Assembly: GCA_018136815.1 (NCBI GenBank)
Contig: CM030931.1
Coordinates: 3,339,801-3,403,800 of the forward strand
Length of the DNA stretch: 64,000 bases
Reading direction: 5' to 3'
From: Isochrysis galbana
Lineage: Eukaryota; Haptophyta; Isochrysidales; Isochrysidaceae
Positions 41,813 through 57,600 of this stretch are shown one piece after another. The notes under the pieces are model-generated. The model was not told the DNA's origin and ran no database searches. It worked only from the letters and a program-made list of their open reading frames with translations. The stretch's first letter is position 1, and every line of letters starts with the position of its first letter. Position numbers and translations under genes: made by a program.

Positions 41813-42431
41813 TAGGGCGGTCAAGCAGGGGCTTTTTAGCTATTAGTAAGGGTGCCGGGCTGGCCATTGCTTTTGACCGTGGCGCGATGCCTAATAAAAA
41901 AGCTCCGGGGGGGGGGGCACCTGCCGCCACGAAAATCTTCACCAAGAAATGGTGCGATTCGCCCCCCCTCTTCCCCCCTCCGTCACGCGCGTTCACGCTC
42001 TGGCATAAATCTCGCCCTGGTCGCACTAGCACTAGCACTAGCACTAGCACTTGAAATGACAAAATACGGGCCTAAAGGTGGCTAACACTCTGCACGGACA
42101 ACACTCAACGCATGCCGCACAAGCCACGAAAAACCGCAAACCACCCACAGCAAGAACTCACACGACACAAGACGGGCGGTCGCCCGATGTCGCTGGAGGG
42201 AGGATAGAACGAGAGGGGGGCGCGAGCGGCCCCCATTGACCCCCACTTGTAAAAGTAAAAGTAGGTTCGATGGCGGGAGGGAGAGGAGCGGCGAATTGCA
42301 CCATTTCCTGGCGAAGATTTTCGTGGCGGCAGGTGGCCCCCCTGGAGGTCTTATATTGAGCATCGCGCCACGGTCAAAAAAAGCATCCCAACCCTTATTA
42401 ATAGTTTAAAAGCCCCTGTTTGACCGCCCTA
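41813..42431. mobile_element. MITE-like element, about 619 bp, with ~150-bp terminal inverted repeats
   Basis: The left end TAGGGCGGTCAAGCAGGGGC and the right end GCCCCTGTTTGACCGCCCTA are inverted copies. Similarity continues inward through GACCGTGGCGCGATGC and the CGAAAATCTTC/GAAATGGTGC block. If the outer TA is counted as target duplication the termini are GGGCGGTC, fitting Tc1/mariner-like TA insertion. No transposase is present. The interior has four ACTAGC units near 42025-42050. A broken copy is at 23240-23471. Confidence 0.75.
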
Positions 42432-42942
42432 CCGGTTGTACATACAATCGCACATGATAACAGACAGCGAGATTTGCGTCATAATAGGCGTTTGTAGCAC
42501 ATGCATCACTCGCTAAGGTCGTCCTCCGCCAAGTGGAAGCGCTGCCAAGAAGCATGCAGACTTCAAGTAGCAAGCAGGACGTAGGAGGGACGCAGGCCTC
42601 GATCATTTCATCAAGATTCGCCCTCTCTTGGGCTCCAAGTTGAATGAAGCACCCACACCTCACAAAGGTGACCTTGTTTGGTACAACGTGAAGATTTTGA
42701 TCGTGGAAGGGGAGCTGACATAAAATAGACAAAGCCCCAAGGACCCAGAACGACTCGCAAATGCAATCGAATGTGCCATAGCTCATACAGATGCCGCTGC
42801 AACCTCAACTGCAACGACCTTCGCTTCTCCTCAGCAATTATCCACTCTACTCCTTCCTCATCTCTGTACTTCAATACCAGCCGGGCTGCATGCGGCGTCG
42901 TACGCTGCACCTGCAAACTGCTGCCTTGTCGCGGATTGCCGT
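42432..42942 (-). other. Possible exon sequence, unresolved
   Basis: On the minus strand LVLKYRDEEGVEWIIAEEKR at about 42815-42880 looks coding and follows a splice-like TTTGCAG. It may be a downstream exon of the gene starting at 43997, but I cannot place the borders. Confidence 0.3.
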
Positions 42943-43199
42943 TCACGTGCGAACGGTACATGGCATATAGAGAAGCTGCTGCGCCTTTTCCCCGGGCGGC
43001 GAGCGGCCGTTCTCCCTGATGGTCGCACACAATTTGACAGTCGCGTCACGCGAAAGATAGTCAGGAGAGAAGGTCATCTTGAGCGCCGAGTTGAGGATGA
43101 CACAGGGTTTCCACCGGGAATTGCGCCCCACCGCGAAAGCAAAAGGGTGTGCACCAACCGCACTCGACGGCACCCGCGCAATGCCACCATTCGGTGATC
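42943..43199 (-). CDS. Candidate 3' exon of the gene starting at 43997
   Basis: The minus-strand frame reads FAFAVGRNSRWKPCVILNSA then LKMTFSPDYLSRDATVKLC and stops at 42943. It has normal amino-acid composition and abuts the upstream exon, but in another frame, so an intron or an indel near 43200 is needed to join them. No domain is recognised. Confidence 0.35.
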
Positions 43200-43997
43200 C
43201 TAGAGGGTCTGCGCAAGGGACGTCTCCACTGGTAACGACGGCTCTGCCTCCTCCGCATCTTCGTTGCGCCGCAGCTGGCCAGTTGCAAGCTTCCCGTTGT
43301 GCCACGGGCGGGGTGGGATGGCAGGGACAACCGCGAAGCCTGGCTCCGCGCCCGCGCCTGGATACGCCATGCACATCCACATAAGGACAATCTCTGCCAG
43401 CGACGCCTCGATGGCGAACGGGCGCATCGGCACGCCGCGCCGCAGGTGCGCTTGATGCATGTACAGCCGCCCCACGAAGATACGAGGCAACAAGCGGCTC
43501 GATGTTAGGTTGAGAAACGCCCGGAGGGGGCCGAGCCATCGGCGCGTGGAGGTGGTCGGTAAGTCGGCCCCATCGCCAAGGGATAGCTTGGCGGGCGCGA
43601 CGGCCGCCGCGCTCTCGGCAAGGTCATGCGGCGGCAACCGCAGGTCAGACACGTCTTCTCCTGGCAGGCTGGAAAGTGCGTTTAGCCTTCGGATGGCGCG
43701 GTCAACGTCATCGAGCGTGGCATCAATGCCTGGCGGATCGTGAGGCGCCATGAGCAGGTGCAGCTCCTCGACCACCACGCGCTGCTTGATCAGGTCGACC
43801 GCGAGCGCTGTGCAGGTGACACGCTCAAGCCGCATCGGTAGTACTCCGCCTGTCTCACCGAAGATCATCTGGAGAAGCGCGGGCATGATGCGTACCTCTC
43901 TCATCTCGAGCAGTCCGGGCCGCGACATCCGCTTCCTCCCGCCCCCGAAAAGGGGGTTGAGCAGCGCGCCCATCGCTGCATCGAGCAGTTGTGACAT
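43200..43997 (-). CDS. Possible chorein/VPS13-type N-terminal protein, 265 aa as read
   Basis: Starts at ATG 43997 with MSQLLDAAMGALLNPLFGG. It continues with LPMRLERVTCTALAVDLIKQ and RVVVEELHLLMAPHDPPG, which resembles the opening of chorein-domain lipid-transfer proteins (an amphipathic start helix, then LxL strand and VVVExLxLLxxP). A linker with DDVDRAIRRLNALSSL follows, then a second block with RWLGPLRAFLNLTSSRLLPR and PFAIEASLAEIVLMWMCMAYP. The TAG at 43202 may instead lie in an intron. The 5' leader on the sense strand is a G/A-rich microsatellite (44041-44165). Family call is tentative; it rests on pattern only. Confidence 0.45.
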   Translation of the reverse strand: MSQLLDAAMGALLNPLFGGGRKRMSRPGLLEMREVRIMPALLQMIFGETGGVLPMRLERVTCTALAVDLIKQRVVVEELHLLMAPHDPPGIDATLDDVDRAIRRLNALSSLPGEDVSDLRLPPHDLAESAAAVAPAKLSLGDGADLPTTSTRRWLGPLRAFLNLTSSRLLPRIFVGRLYMHQAHLRRGVPMRPFAIEASLAEIVLMWMCMAYPGAGAEPGFAVVPAIPPRPWHNGKLATGQLRRNEDAEEAEPSLPVETSLAQTL

Positions 43998-44038
43998 ACC
44001 GGCCGACCGCCGTTCCGTCCCTTCTTCACGCTTTCTTG

Positions 44039-44040
<2 letters not shown>

Positions 44041-44076
<36 letters not shown>

Positions 44077-44165
44077 CCCCCCCCCCCCCCCTCTCTCTCT
44101 TCCCCCCCCCCCCCCCCCCTCTCCTCCCCCCACTCTCCCTCTCCTTCTCCCTCTCCCTCTCCCTC
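44041..44165. repeat. (CT)n/(C)n microsatellite
   Basis: CT dinucleotides interleaved with two long C-runs, directly upstream of the minus-strand start at 43997. Confidence 0.9.
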
Positions 44166-44843
44166 TCTCGTTCGTTCGCTCGCTCGCTCCCGCTCAGATC
44201 GGGGCTCGCACGTCGCTGGGAGGTCCTGTGTGGCTCGCAGCCAGGCCAGTCGCAATCTCGGGGGAGAGGAGACAGAGAGAAAGGAGAGGGAGAGAGAGGG
44301 AGAGAGACTGTTTGCTCCCCCGCGCCGCGCTCGCCGCCGCCGCCGACGGGCCACGCAAAGGAAGGAAGAGAGGGAAGAAGGCTGGATGAGTTTTATAGTA
44401 CTCCTAGACACTATGTCGGTGGTCCCGTCGGGGGCACAACTTCACCATTTTATAATTGAGAGTCCTCCCGATCTCGCCTCCTTCCTCTAAAGTACTGTTG
44501 TACTCTAGAGTACTCTGTGAACGCGTGTTTATGTATTACATCGAACCATCTTTCTTATGTATTTATGTATTCATGTATAGATCGAACCATGTATTCATGT
44601 ATTACAATTACTGTAACCTCTAGACTCTCTCTTGCGCTCGAGAGTTTTCTTTTTGAGGTTCTAGTACTACTACTATGATCTGAGACGTCGGCGCTGTCAG
44701 TCAGTGGTGGTCTCTTCTACGCCGCGTGCCGAGAGAAGCGACTCGGCATCACCCTCTCGAACATATGATAAAGAGGCCCAAGACAAAGGAAACAAACCCT
44801 CCTCTCTCGGTGGCTCTCCGCCGAGGTCTGCAGGTCTCGTGGG

Positions 44844-50018
<5,175 letters not shown>

Positions 50019-51103
50019 CGGCGTGCCGCCGTCCTCGTTGCGTCCACGTCGAGCCAGTGTGCGTGCGCGCAGTAGTGCCCGCCACCACCTGGCGCCGCGG
50101 CGGGATCCAGGCCACCTCTCCCATAAGGCCCATGTGGTATGCAGCGAGGGCGTGCCCAAGTGTGTTGCCGCGCAACGTGGCGCTCCGCCGGGCGTCGTGT
50201 GGTGAGCGGTGTATCGACATCTTCCTTTACTCCAGGCGCCTCCAGCTGCTCAGCACCGAGAGATTGGCATGGGAGAGTTCCGGCAGGTTCCCCTTTGCTT
50301 GGTGGTGCGATTCGGCTGTCCTACGAGAGAGTGAGAGATATGGGCCACGCAGTGCTGGCGTTGCGCTTAGAGATTGACATGCGACGACGGACTGATTCCG
50401 GCCAAGAGGGACGAGTCGTTCATTGTTGAGCGCCTTTGTCGCCCTAGGTTCTCGGCGACGAACCCATTGCAGCAAGCGGCGACAGACAGCGCGGCGGCCG
50501 GGCCGACGGCAAGGGCAGGGGGAAAGGGGGGAGGGGGGGGGGCGGGGAACGGACGGCAGGGAGAGGGGATTTCTCACAGTATTTCTTTTTCTTTTTGCTT
50601 GTCGGGTTCATCCTACTTTACCCCCTCTACAAGACTGCGAGAAGAGTGACACAGTGACACAAATTTTAGGGGAGATTTACTTTGTTTGACGAACCATTTA
50701 AAAGCGAGATTGTAGAATGCTCCAGAGTGCCGCCGAAACGACGCACCGGCGCGCCCAGAGCCCAGAGCCTCTTCTCTCGCGCGCGGAGGAGCCGCGGCCG
50801 CCAGCGAGGCTGACCCATGCCGTCGCGCGGGAGGTTGACGTTGGCGTGCATGGCAGCAGCGAGTAGCGAGGGCAAGAAGCGAGCCAGAAGCGGAGCTGGA
50901 GGCACACCTCCTCCGCATGCACCGGACGGTGCTCGCGGCAGTGCAGCAAGAGGCGCAGGCGCGCAGGCGCGCCAGCTGCGGCAGCGGATCGTTGACCGGC
51001 TCGCTTACGTTGGCGAGTACGAGCACATGCTGCTCGCCGATCGCCGACAAAGCGGCGCGCGCGGCGCGTGATCGAACGGTCAGAGGGTGGCTGGCGAGTG
51101 TCG
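50019..51103. other. Intergenic; nothing identified
   Basis: Includes a G-run patch at 50520-50545. A small frame at 50820-51071 has no motif and overlaps repeat-like sequence. Confidence 0.35.
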
Positions 51104-51285
51104 GCCTGGCACCATCGCGGTAACCAGGGCGGCGAGGAGGAGAGAGAGCGACGCCATCGCTCGCGCTCTCTCCAGAACAGAACCGGATAAAAATCTCTTT
51201 ACAAACCCTAACCCCCACTACCTCACGCACACTCACGGTCTCACGGTAACAGGTAGGAAACTAACGTCTAACGTAATCAGAGTGG
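51104..51285 (+). repeat. Dispersed ~170-bp repeat, copy 2
   Basis: Matches 34130-34302 through the same ordered blocks. Confidence 0.7.
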
Positions 51286-51649
51286 GCGCGTGAGGGGGGG
51301 GGGAAAGGGGAAAGAGGAAAAAGAAGAGAGGGGGGCCCGTCGCCTTTCCTCACGTGAAGAGAGAGACCTCCTCCTATGCGGAGTACGGGTACGACGCTTA
51401 CAACCAAACGTCGAAGAAGATTCACGGAGCCCGGAAGGGGCTCATCGGTCATCGGGAGAACGGGGAGGGCCAAAATGACGGGCATTTGACGGGAAAGGGG
51501 CACGGAACGCGAATCGGAGAGACGGAGAGCGTAGGAAAGGGCGCGGCGAGCAGATACCGCTTGTTTGGGACTCGTAGGGACTCGTAGACTCGAAAGGGTT
51601 ACTTGGAAGGCTCGGGGCTTTGGGACTCAGGGGCTTGGGGGGGGGGGAA

Positions 51650-51795
51650 GATCACCGGGGGGGGGGCGCGGGCCGCCGGACCATATCTAAGCCCTTTACC
51701 CCTATCCCCCTCCTAGTGTACGGGGTACGGGGGGAGTCGCCTGATGGCGCGGGGGGAAGGGCTGGGGGAGTGGGGGTGTAGAAAGTGTAAAGTAA
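51650..51795 (+). repeat. Dispersed G/C-rich repeat, copy 2
   Basis: Matches 21007-21160, including CCGGACCATATCTA and GGGGGTGTAGAAAGT. The stretch from here to 52259 otherwise shows no gene. Confidence 0.65.
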
Positions 51796-52259
51796 TGGAT
51801 GGGTCATGGGTCCATGGCCGCATGTGCATGTGCGGTAAGAGTAGTATTTTATAAGGTTTTTTTTTTGTGTGGATGGTGGGTGGTGTTGGCGAGTCTCTAG
51901 TCTAGAGAAGCCCCCTCCTGAGTCGCCGTAAATCAGAGTATGGGTGTCTGCGAAGCCGACTTCCTGCATTGTGGCGTGGCCTCCGGTGTTGCTGTATGTG
52001 CGGGCTGTTGGGGTGCGGCGGCTGGAGAGGAGAGAGGAGGGGAGCGGCGCGCGCTCCATGCTCCATGACCCTAGATTTTTAAAGATAGTTGAGAATACGT
52101 CAACGAAGAGCGGGGAGCAAGCCATGAATAGAAAAACCGCGGGGGCAATTCCGCTCACACGTAGACTCGGTGGCTGCCTCTCAAAAGCATAAACTGTACC
52201 TTCGTGCAACATCTCCCTACCTAGGCATTTCTTGGCACAGTGTAGCGCGCACGACGGCA

Positions 52260-53042
52260 CTAATCGTAAGAGGGCGAGTTGGGCCCAAGCAGCTTTAAAA
52301 GCTTCGGCATGACATCGATCAGCTCGCCACCCTTACAGGCCATTTCAAAGGGCCGGCGACCCGCGGCGTCGCACGCCATCTTGTTTGCCCCTGCCAGGAC
52401 GAGCTGCTTGGCCACCTGCAAAGGATTGGGGACGAGCGTGCCTCAAGCTTGCGGTGGGTAGCATGGCTCGGCTACTACCGCCAGAGCTGATAAGGTAGAG
52501 CGGGTGCGACTAAGCACCTCGAAATTGCCCCAATATGCTGCTCGATGGAGTGCTGTGTAGCCAGAAGGCCCGGTGAGGTCTATTTGCTCTGGAACGAGCG
52601 CGTTGATGAGCGTCGCAGTCACATCGCAGTACCCTGCGCGGGCGGCCGTGTGGAGTGGCGTCCACCCGCTCGAGTCTCGCTGCACCGGGTTGGCGCCTCG
52701 GTGAAGCAGCAGCCCTGCAATGGTTGCCTTGCCTTTGCTGGCCGCAAAGTGGAGCGGCGCCTGGCCGTGCCTCGCGTCAGGCTCGTCGACCCTTGCACCC
52801 ACCTCATCGATGAACCACTGTGCGACCGAATCGTGCCCCTCCACGGCAAGCCAATGAAGCACGCCCATCCCGCCGCCGTCCTTGCACTCGACGTTGAGCC
52901 CACACGCAGGGTACTCCTCGTCGCCCACGAGCAGCTCGTGGATCGCCAGCTGGTCGCCCTCGTGAACCGCCTCCCAAAGCCGCGCCACGTCCTCAGGGTC
53001 GATCGGCTCTGTTGGCGCGGAGGACTCCCCCTCCTCACCCAT
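52260..53042 (-). CDS. Small ankyrin-repeat protein, two exons, 226 aa
   Basis: Exon 1 is 53042-52518, the intron 52517-52416 (GTGCTT...TTTGCAG), exon 2 52415-52260, phase 0. At least four repeats are clear: GMGVLHWLAVEGHDSVAQWF, QAPLHFAASKGKATIAGLLL, GWTPLHTAARAGYCDVTATL, GYTALHRAAYWGNFE; a fifth (VAKQLVLAGANKMACDAAGR) is split by the intron. An N-terminal capping repeat reads RLWEAVHEGDQLAIHELL. The protein is essentially all ankyrin fold, so a binding adaptor. Unlike the gene at 44844 its repeats match the consensus closely. Confidence 0.88.
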
Positions 53043-53648
53043 CCGATGCAGCCAAACGGCCGGCGGAGAGGCGGTCGAGGAGAGGGCGGGAGGGAAGCAG
53101 GGATGGAGGGAGGGTGGGAGGCGGGGGGAGGGAGGGGCCTCTTCCCGCTGTGGTGGTCGGTTTCAGCGACGGCGAGGGAGGCGAGGGGCAAAGAGAGGAG
53201 CTCTTTCTCTACTAAATTTTATTTTTGAAGTCCGCAGTTTTACATGTACCCTGTACTCTTTATTTTATCGTAGTTCGCAGTTCGCATATGAGAAATGCTT
53301 GCTGGAGCGTCATTTGGCATGGCCTTGTATGGCCAAAATGCACAATGTGGGACCCCGCGCCGCGAGGAGTCACCGGAGGAGCGTGTCGCATCCGCGATCG
53401 ACTCTCCACTCTCGATCATCGATCATCGATCTACTTTTATAACTATAACTATAACAACTGACCGACCGACGGACCGACCGACGGACCATCGCTCTTTTGT
53501 TTAAGTACCTTTCCCGTCGCGTTTCATCCTGCCCCGTCTCGCCTTCTTTGAACGTTTGTCTCCTTGCTCTTGCTCTTGCGAAGACTCTTGCTGCTTGCTG
53601 TCAATCAGGGGATGAGGGATGAGGGATGAGGGATGAAAGAGAGGGAGG

Positions 53649-53784
<136 letters not shown>

Positions 53785-53799
53785 CCCCGTTTGCTCTCG

Positions 53800-54025
53800 G
53801 GGGATTTCATCTCCCCCCGATAGCCGATAGCTGCTGGTGTTGGGGGATCCGCTTACGGCTTACGGCACCCCCCAAGAGCAATCTCCCCATAGATCTCGAA
53901 GTATTTTCTCGGTCCCCCGGTAGCTCTCGGTGGGGCTGTTGGCGATCGGGAGATCGGGAGAAAATTTCCCCCCGATAGCTCTCGGGGGCCCCCGATAGCT
54001 CCTGTGGGGCGTTGGCTCCTGGGGG
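53800..54025. repeat. Cluster of short inverted repeats (CCCCGATAGCTCTCGGGG type)
   Basis: Variants of CCCCCGATAGCTCTCGGGGG occur at about 53797-53825, 53920-53940, 53960-53988 and 53988-54013. Each can form a small hairpin. Function unknown. Confidence 0.55.
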
Positions 54026-54429
54026 GTGGTAACATATAGACTCCTTCCTACCTACACCTACACGAGCCATCCATGACACGAGCAACTTGTAGAAGTTACA
54101 ACCCGACAGTAGATTTGCGACCTATTCGTGGCGGGGGGGTTTAGTTTTTTAGTGGAAGAAGAGAGACGACGCCCGGACGCTGCACGTAGGGGCAGGGGGG
54201 GGGGGGGGAGGGGGGGAGTGTCAGGGTGGGAGAGGGAGAAGTAGTTATCAGGACGTAGATATGTGAAAGAAGTTCGGAGGGCGGGGCGGTACGTGAGACA
54301 CGACGACGCGCGGCGGAGGCGGGACTCAAAGGAAGGACCGCACGAGCCCATCCGAGCGAGAAAGGGAAAATCCTTCCGTTTACGCGAATAGATCCTCGAG
54401 GGACTGTGGAGAGAGCGAGTGAGTGAGAA

Positions 54430-54666
54430 GAGAAACGAGGAGAGAGAGAGGGAAAGAGAGAGAGAGAAGAGGAGGGGAGAAAGAGAGAGGGAGAGCCGAG
54501 GGCGCGGAGAGAGAAGAGAGATAAGAGAAAGAAGAGAGAGAAGAGAAGAGAGGAGGGAGAAGGGAGAAGCGAGAAGCGAGAAGCGAGAAGAGAGAAGAGA
54601 GAAGAGAGAAGAGAGAGAAGAGAGAAGAGGGAAGAGGGAAGAGGGAAGAGGGAAGAGAGAGAAGAG
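54430..54666 (+). repeat. Homopurine (GAGAAGA)n tract directly before the IRE1 start
   Basis: Nearly 240 bases of G and A only, with a 7-base period in places (GAGAAGC/GAGAAGA), running right up to ATG 54667. It may be a 5' leader or a promoter element. Confidence 0.8.
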
Positions 54667-57600
54667 ATGCCTCGCTTTGACGATGGGTGGGAGGTGTGTG
54701 AGGCCCCAGAGGAGGAGGAGGAGGAGGCGGCGGCGGCGGCCGAGCGGCAGCGGCGGCAGCGGCACGAGTCGCGTTCCCTCGTCCTCTCCCGTGTCCCTAA
54801 CGCGAGTGAGCACGAGCGCGGCCTCTCTCGGCCCACTTCTCTCGGTGTACCTCAGCTCTTCCCCTTTGCACTCGATGTGGGTGGAGGCAGGCTTCTAGGG
54901 CTGCTCTGCGACCCAAGCTCACAGCGCTGTCAGCCGGCATCGGCTCTCGTTCTCGCTGCATGGGCCGAGCGAGCCATCTCGCAGCTGCCACTCGTCCTCT
55001 CACCAGAGAGCCTCGATCGCGCCGCCTCGTACGTCTACAACCGCTCGCTCTACAATGAGACTGTACCGTTAGCCGAGCTGCCGCGCCCTTGGCGCAAGCT
55101 GCTCCGACTGCCGGGTAGCTCGCGCCCGAGCAGTCACACGTTCGATAGCACGCTTGCCCTCGACCGGCCACACTCGGAGCGCAGGGACGCCGGAGCGATG
55201 GCGGTAACCATGGCGGCGCGCACCACGCGCGCCCACCGCGGGCTGCTGCCTGCGCCAGAGGTTACGCGACTGCCGGATGCGGCGGAGGCCGGCGCCGCCG
55301 CCACTGCCGTCGCCGCTGTCGCCGCTGGGCGCGAGCCGCCCCGTGCGCCCACGCCGCCCACCGTCAACTTCGCGTTGGCCCACGGGCCGATCGACTTGGA
55401 CTTGCAGTGGGCTCACGGGGAGCTGCTCCACTCGCTCAGGCCCGCAGCGCCCAACTGGCCGCCTCAGCTTCTTGCTGCTCCGCACAGGGAGCCTGAGCCC
55501 GGTGCACCTGTTTCGAAGGCGAGCGTGTGGGCAGCTGCTACTGCGTTGGCGATCGTACTGTTCGCCGTCCTGGCACGGATTGTGAGCGTCGGGTGGCGCA
55601 CGGGTAGGCGCGGGATCCGGGTTGGGAGGCTGGTCATCTACGAGGACGAGGTGCGCTGCGCCGGCTCCGTGCCCCACCGCCCCTCGCGCGCGCCGCCGTG
55701 GGTTTTGCTGCCATACGGCTCCACTCTTGGAGCACTCTCCATCTCGGCTGGGGTGCCCGTCATCGTGTGCGAGAGCGGGGCGAGAGGCGCGTGCCACGGC
55801 GATTGTGCACGCTCCCAATCCACAACCGCCGTTGGCTCCGCCCTCATGCACATGCCTTGGCGCACCCTCATTCCTGCCCTCAGGTCTTAGGTAGCGGCTC
55901 CAACGGGACAGTTGTCCTTGCCGCCCGTCTCGGCCGTCGGCGCGTCGCGGCAAAGCGGATGCTAAAATCGCACGCCGCCCTTGCTAGGCGCGAGGTCCGG
56001 ACGTTGGTGGAGTGCGACTCGCACCCCAACGTGCTCCGTCTGTTTCTGCACGAGACACACGGACCATTCGTCTACCTCGCGCTCGAGGCGGCGGTCATGA
56101 CCTTGGCGCAGTGGATGGAGCTCACGCACATCGACGGGTCGTCGCTGGCATCAGAGGGGGGGGCGTCCGCGAGCGTGTTCACGGACGATTCGCGCGACAC
56201 GGCGGCACAGCCGCAACCCGTCTGTGCATCCATCACAGCCGACAATGCCTCTGACCCTCGCCCCGCGCGCGACGGCCTTGCCCTGCTGGCGCAGACCGTA
56301 CGCGGCCTCGCCCATCTACACCAACACGGCCTCTCACACGGTGATCTGAAGCCGTCCAACATCCTACTTTCGGCCTCCGGAGTGGCGAAGTTGTCGGACT
56401 TTGGCTTCGCCTCGTCGATCCACACTGGGCTGTCAAGCACCCTCTCGCGCGTGTCCTCGACAGCCTCACTGGGCTTCGGGTCTCGGGGTTGGTGCGCTCC
56501 GGAGATGTTGCGGCCGCTATTGGCAGTGGAGCGCAGCAGGATGTGGCACGGGCGCGGTGGCATCGCCGCCTTGGGTGACCCGAGCACCGGCGAGGGCGCA
56601 TCGCCTTCATCGGATCCATCCGCGCAGGCATCGGGCGATTCACGGCCGGCCGATATCTTCTCGCTCGGCTGCCTCGTGCACGCGGCGCTGTGCGGGTCGC
56701 ATCCCTTCTTAGGCGGCCCCATCGAGATTGAGCTTAACATTGCGCGCGGCGAGCGGCCACCTCTCTGTCTGCCGCGCGCGTGTGCGTCATCGACTGTGGC
56801 ACGTGGGCGCGTCGCCGACTTCTACTCACTCATGCACCTGATGCTGGCGTCCGCCGCTGAAGAACGACCTACGGCGGCGCAAGTACTTCGGCACCCGTTG
56901 TTTTGGTCGGCGTCGAGCCGGCTCCGTCTGTTCCTCGACACGTCAGATGCGATCGAGGTGCTTGCTTCGACGCAGCCGGCACGTACGGACGCGATGGATG
57001 GCCAGCCGCCCCCAAGCGTCGCGGTGGCGGCGCAGTTGGGTGCCACCAGACTGACCACGCGTGACGTGGAAGTCTCGTCCGCGCTGCGCCGCTTCGAAAC
57101 GGAGGTGGAGCGCCTCGGCTGGCTGCCATGGACAGAACGACTTCCGGCGCCGCTGGTGTCCGAAGGCTCCCGAAGGCGCGGCTACAGCTCATCGTCGGCG
57201 CGCGCGCTGCTCCGGCTCATCCGCAACACATGGCACCACCTCGCCGATTTGCCGCCGCCGCTGCGCCTCCTGCTTTCGCGCCAGCCCGAGCTGTACGCCC
57301 AGTTTTGGTGCTCGCGCTTCCCCGAGCTCACGGTTCTTGTGCGTCGTCTTACCGAGGAGATGGGCCTCCAGGTGGAGGGCGAACTGCCGCCTGATTGCGA
57401 CTACGAGGCGGAAGCTGCAGAGGCGAGGGCCAAGGCCGAGGCGGAAGACGCGAAGCAAGGGACGGCCCTCGCCATACCTGTCCCTTCGCCGTCCATCCTG
57501 GAGAAGAGACGGCTGCGGGTAGACTTGTACAAACAAGAGGATGTCATTGAGACTATGGAGGGGATGGCGCCTCACCAACCTGCTGTGCAACCGCAAAATA

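Noticed and set aside
51354-51587. Short frame with SSYAEYGYDAYNQTSKK
   Set aside because: Natural-looking composition but no family match, no splice context, and it lies in repeat-rich DNA.
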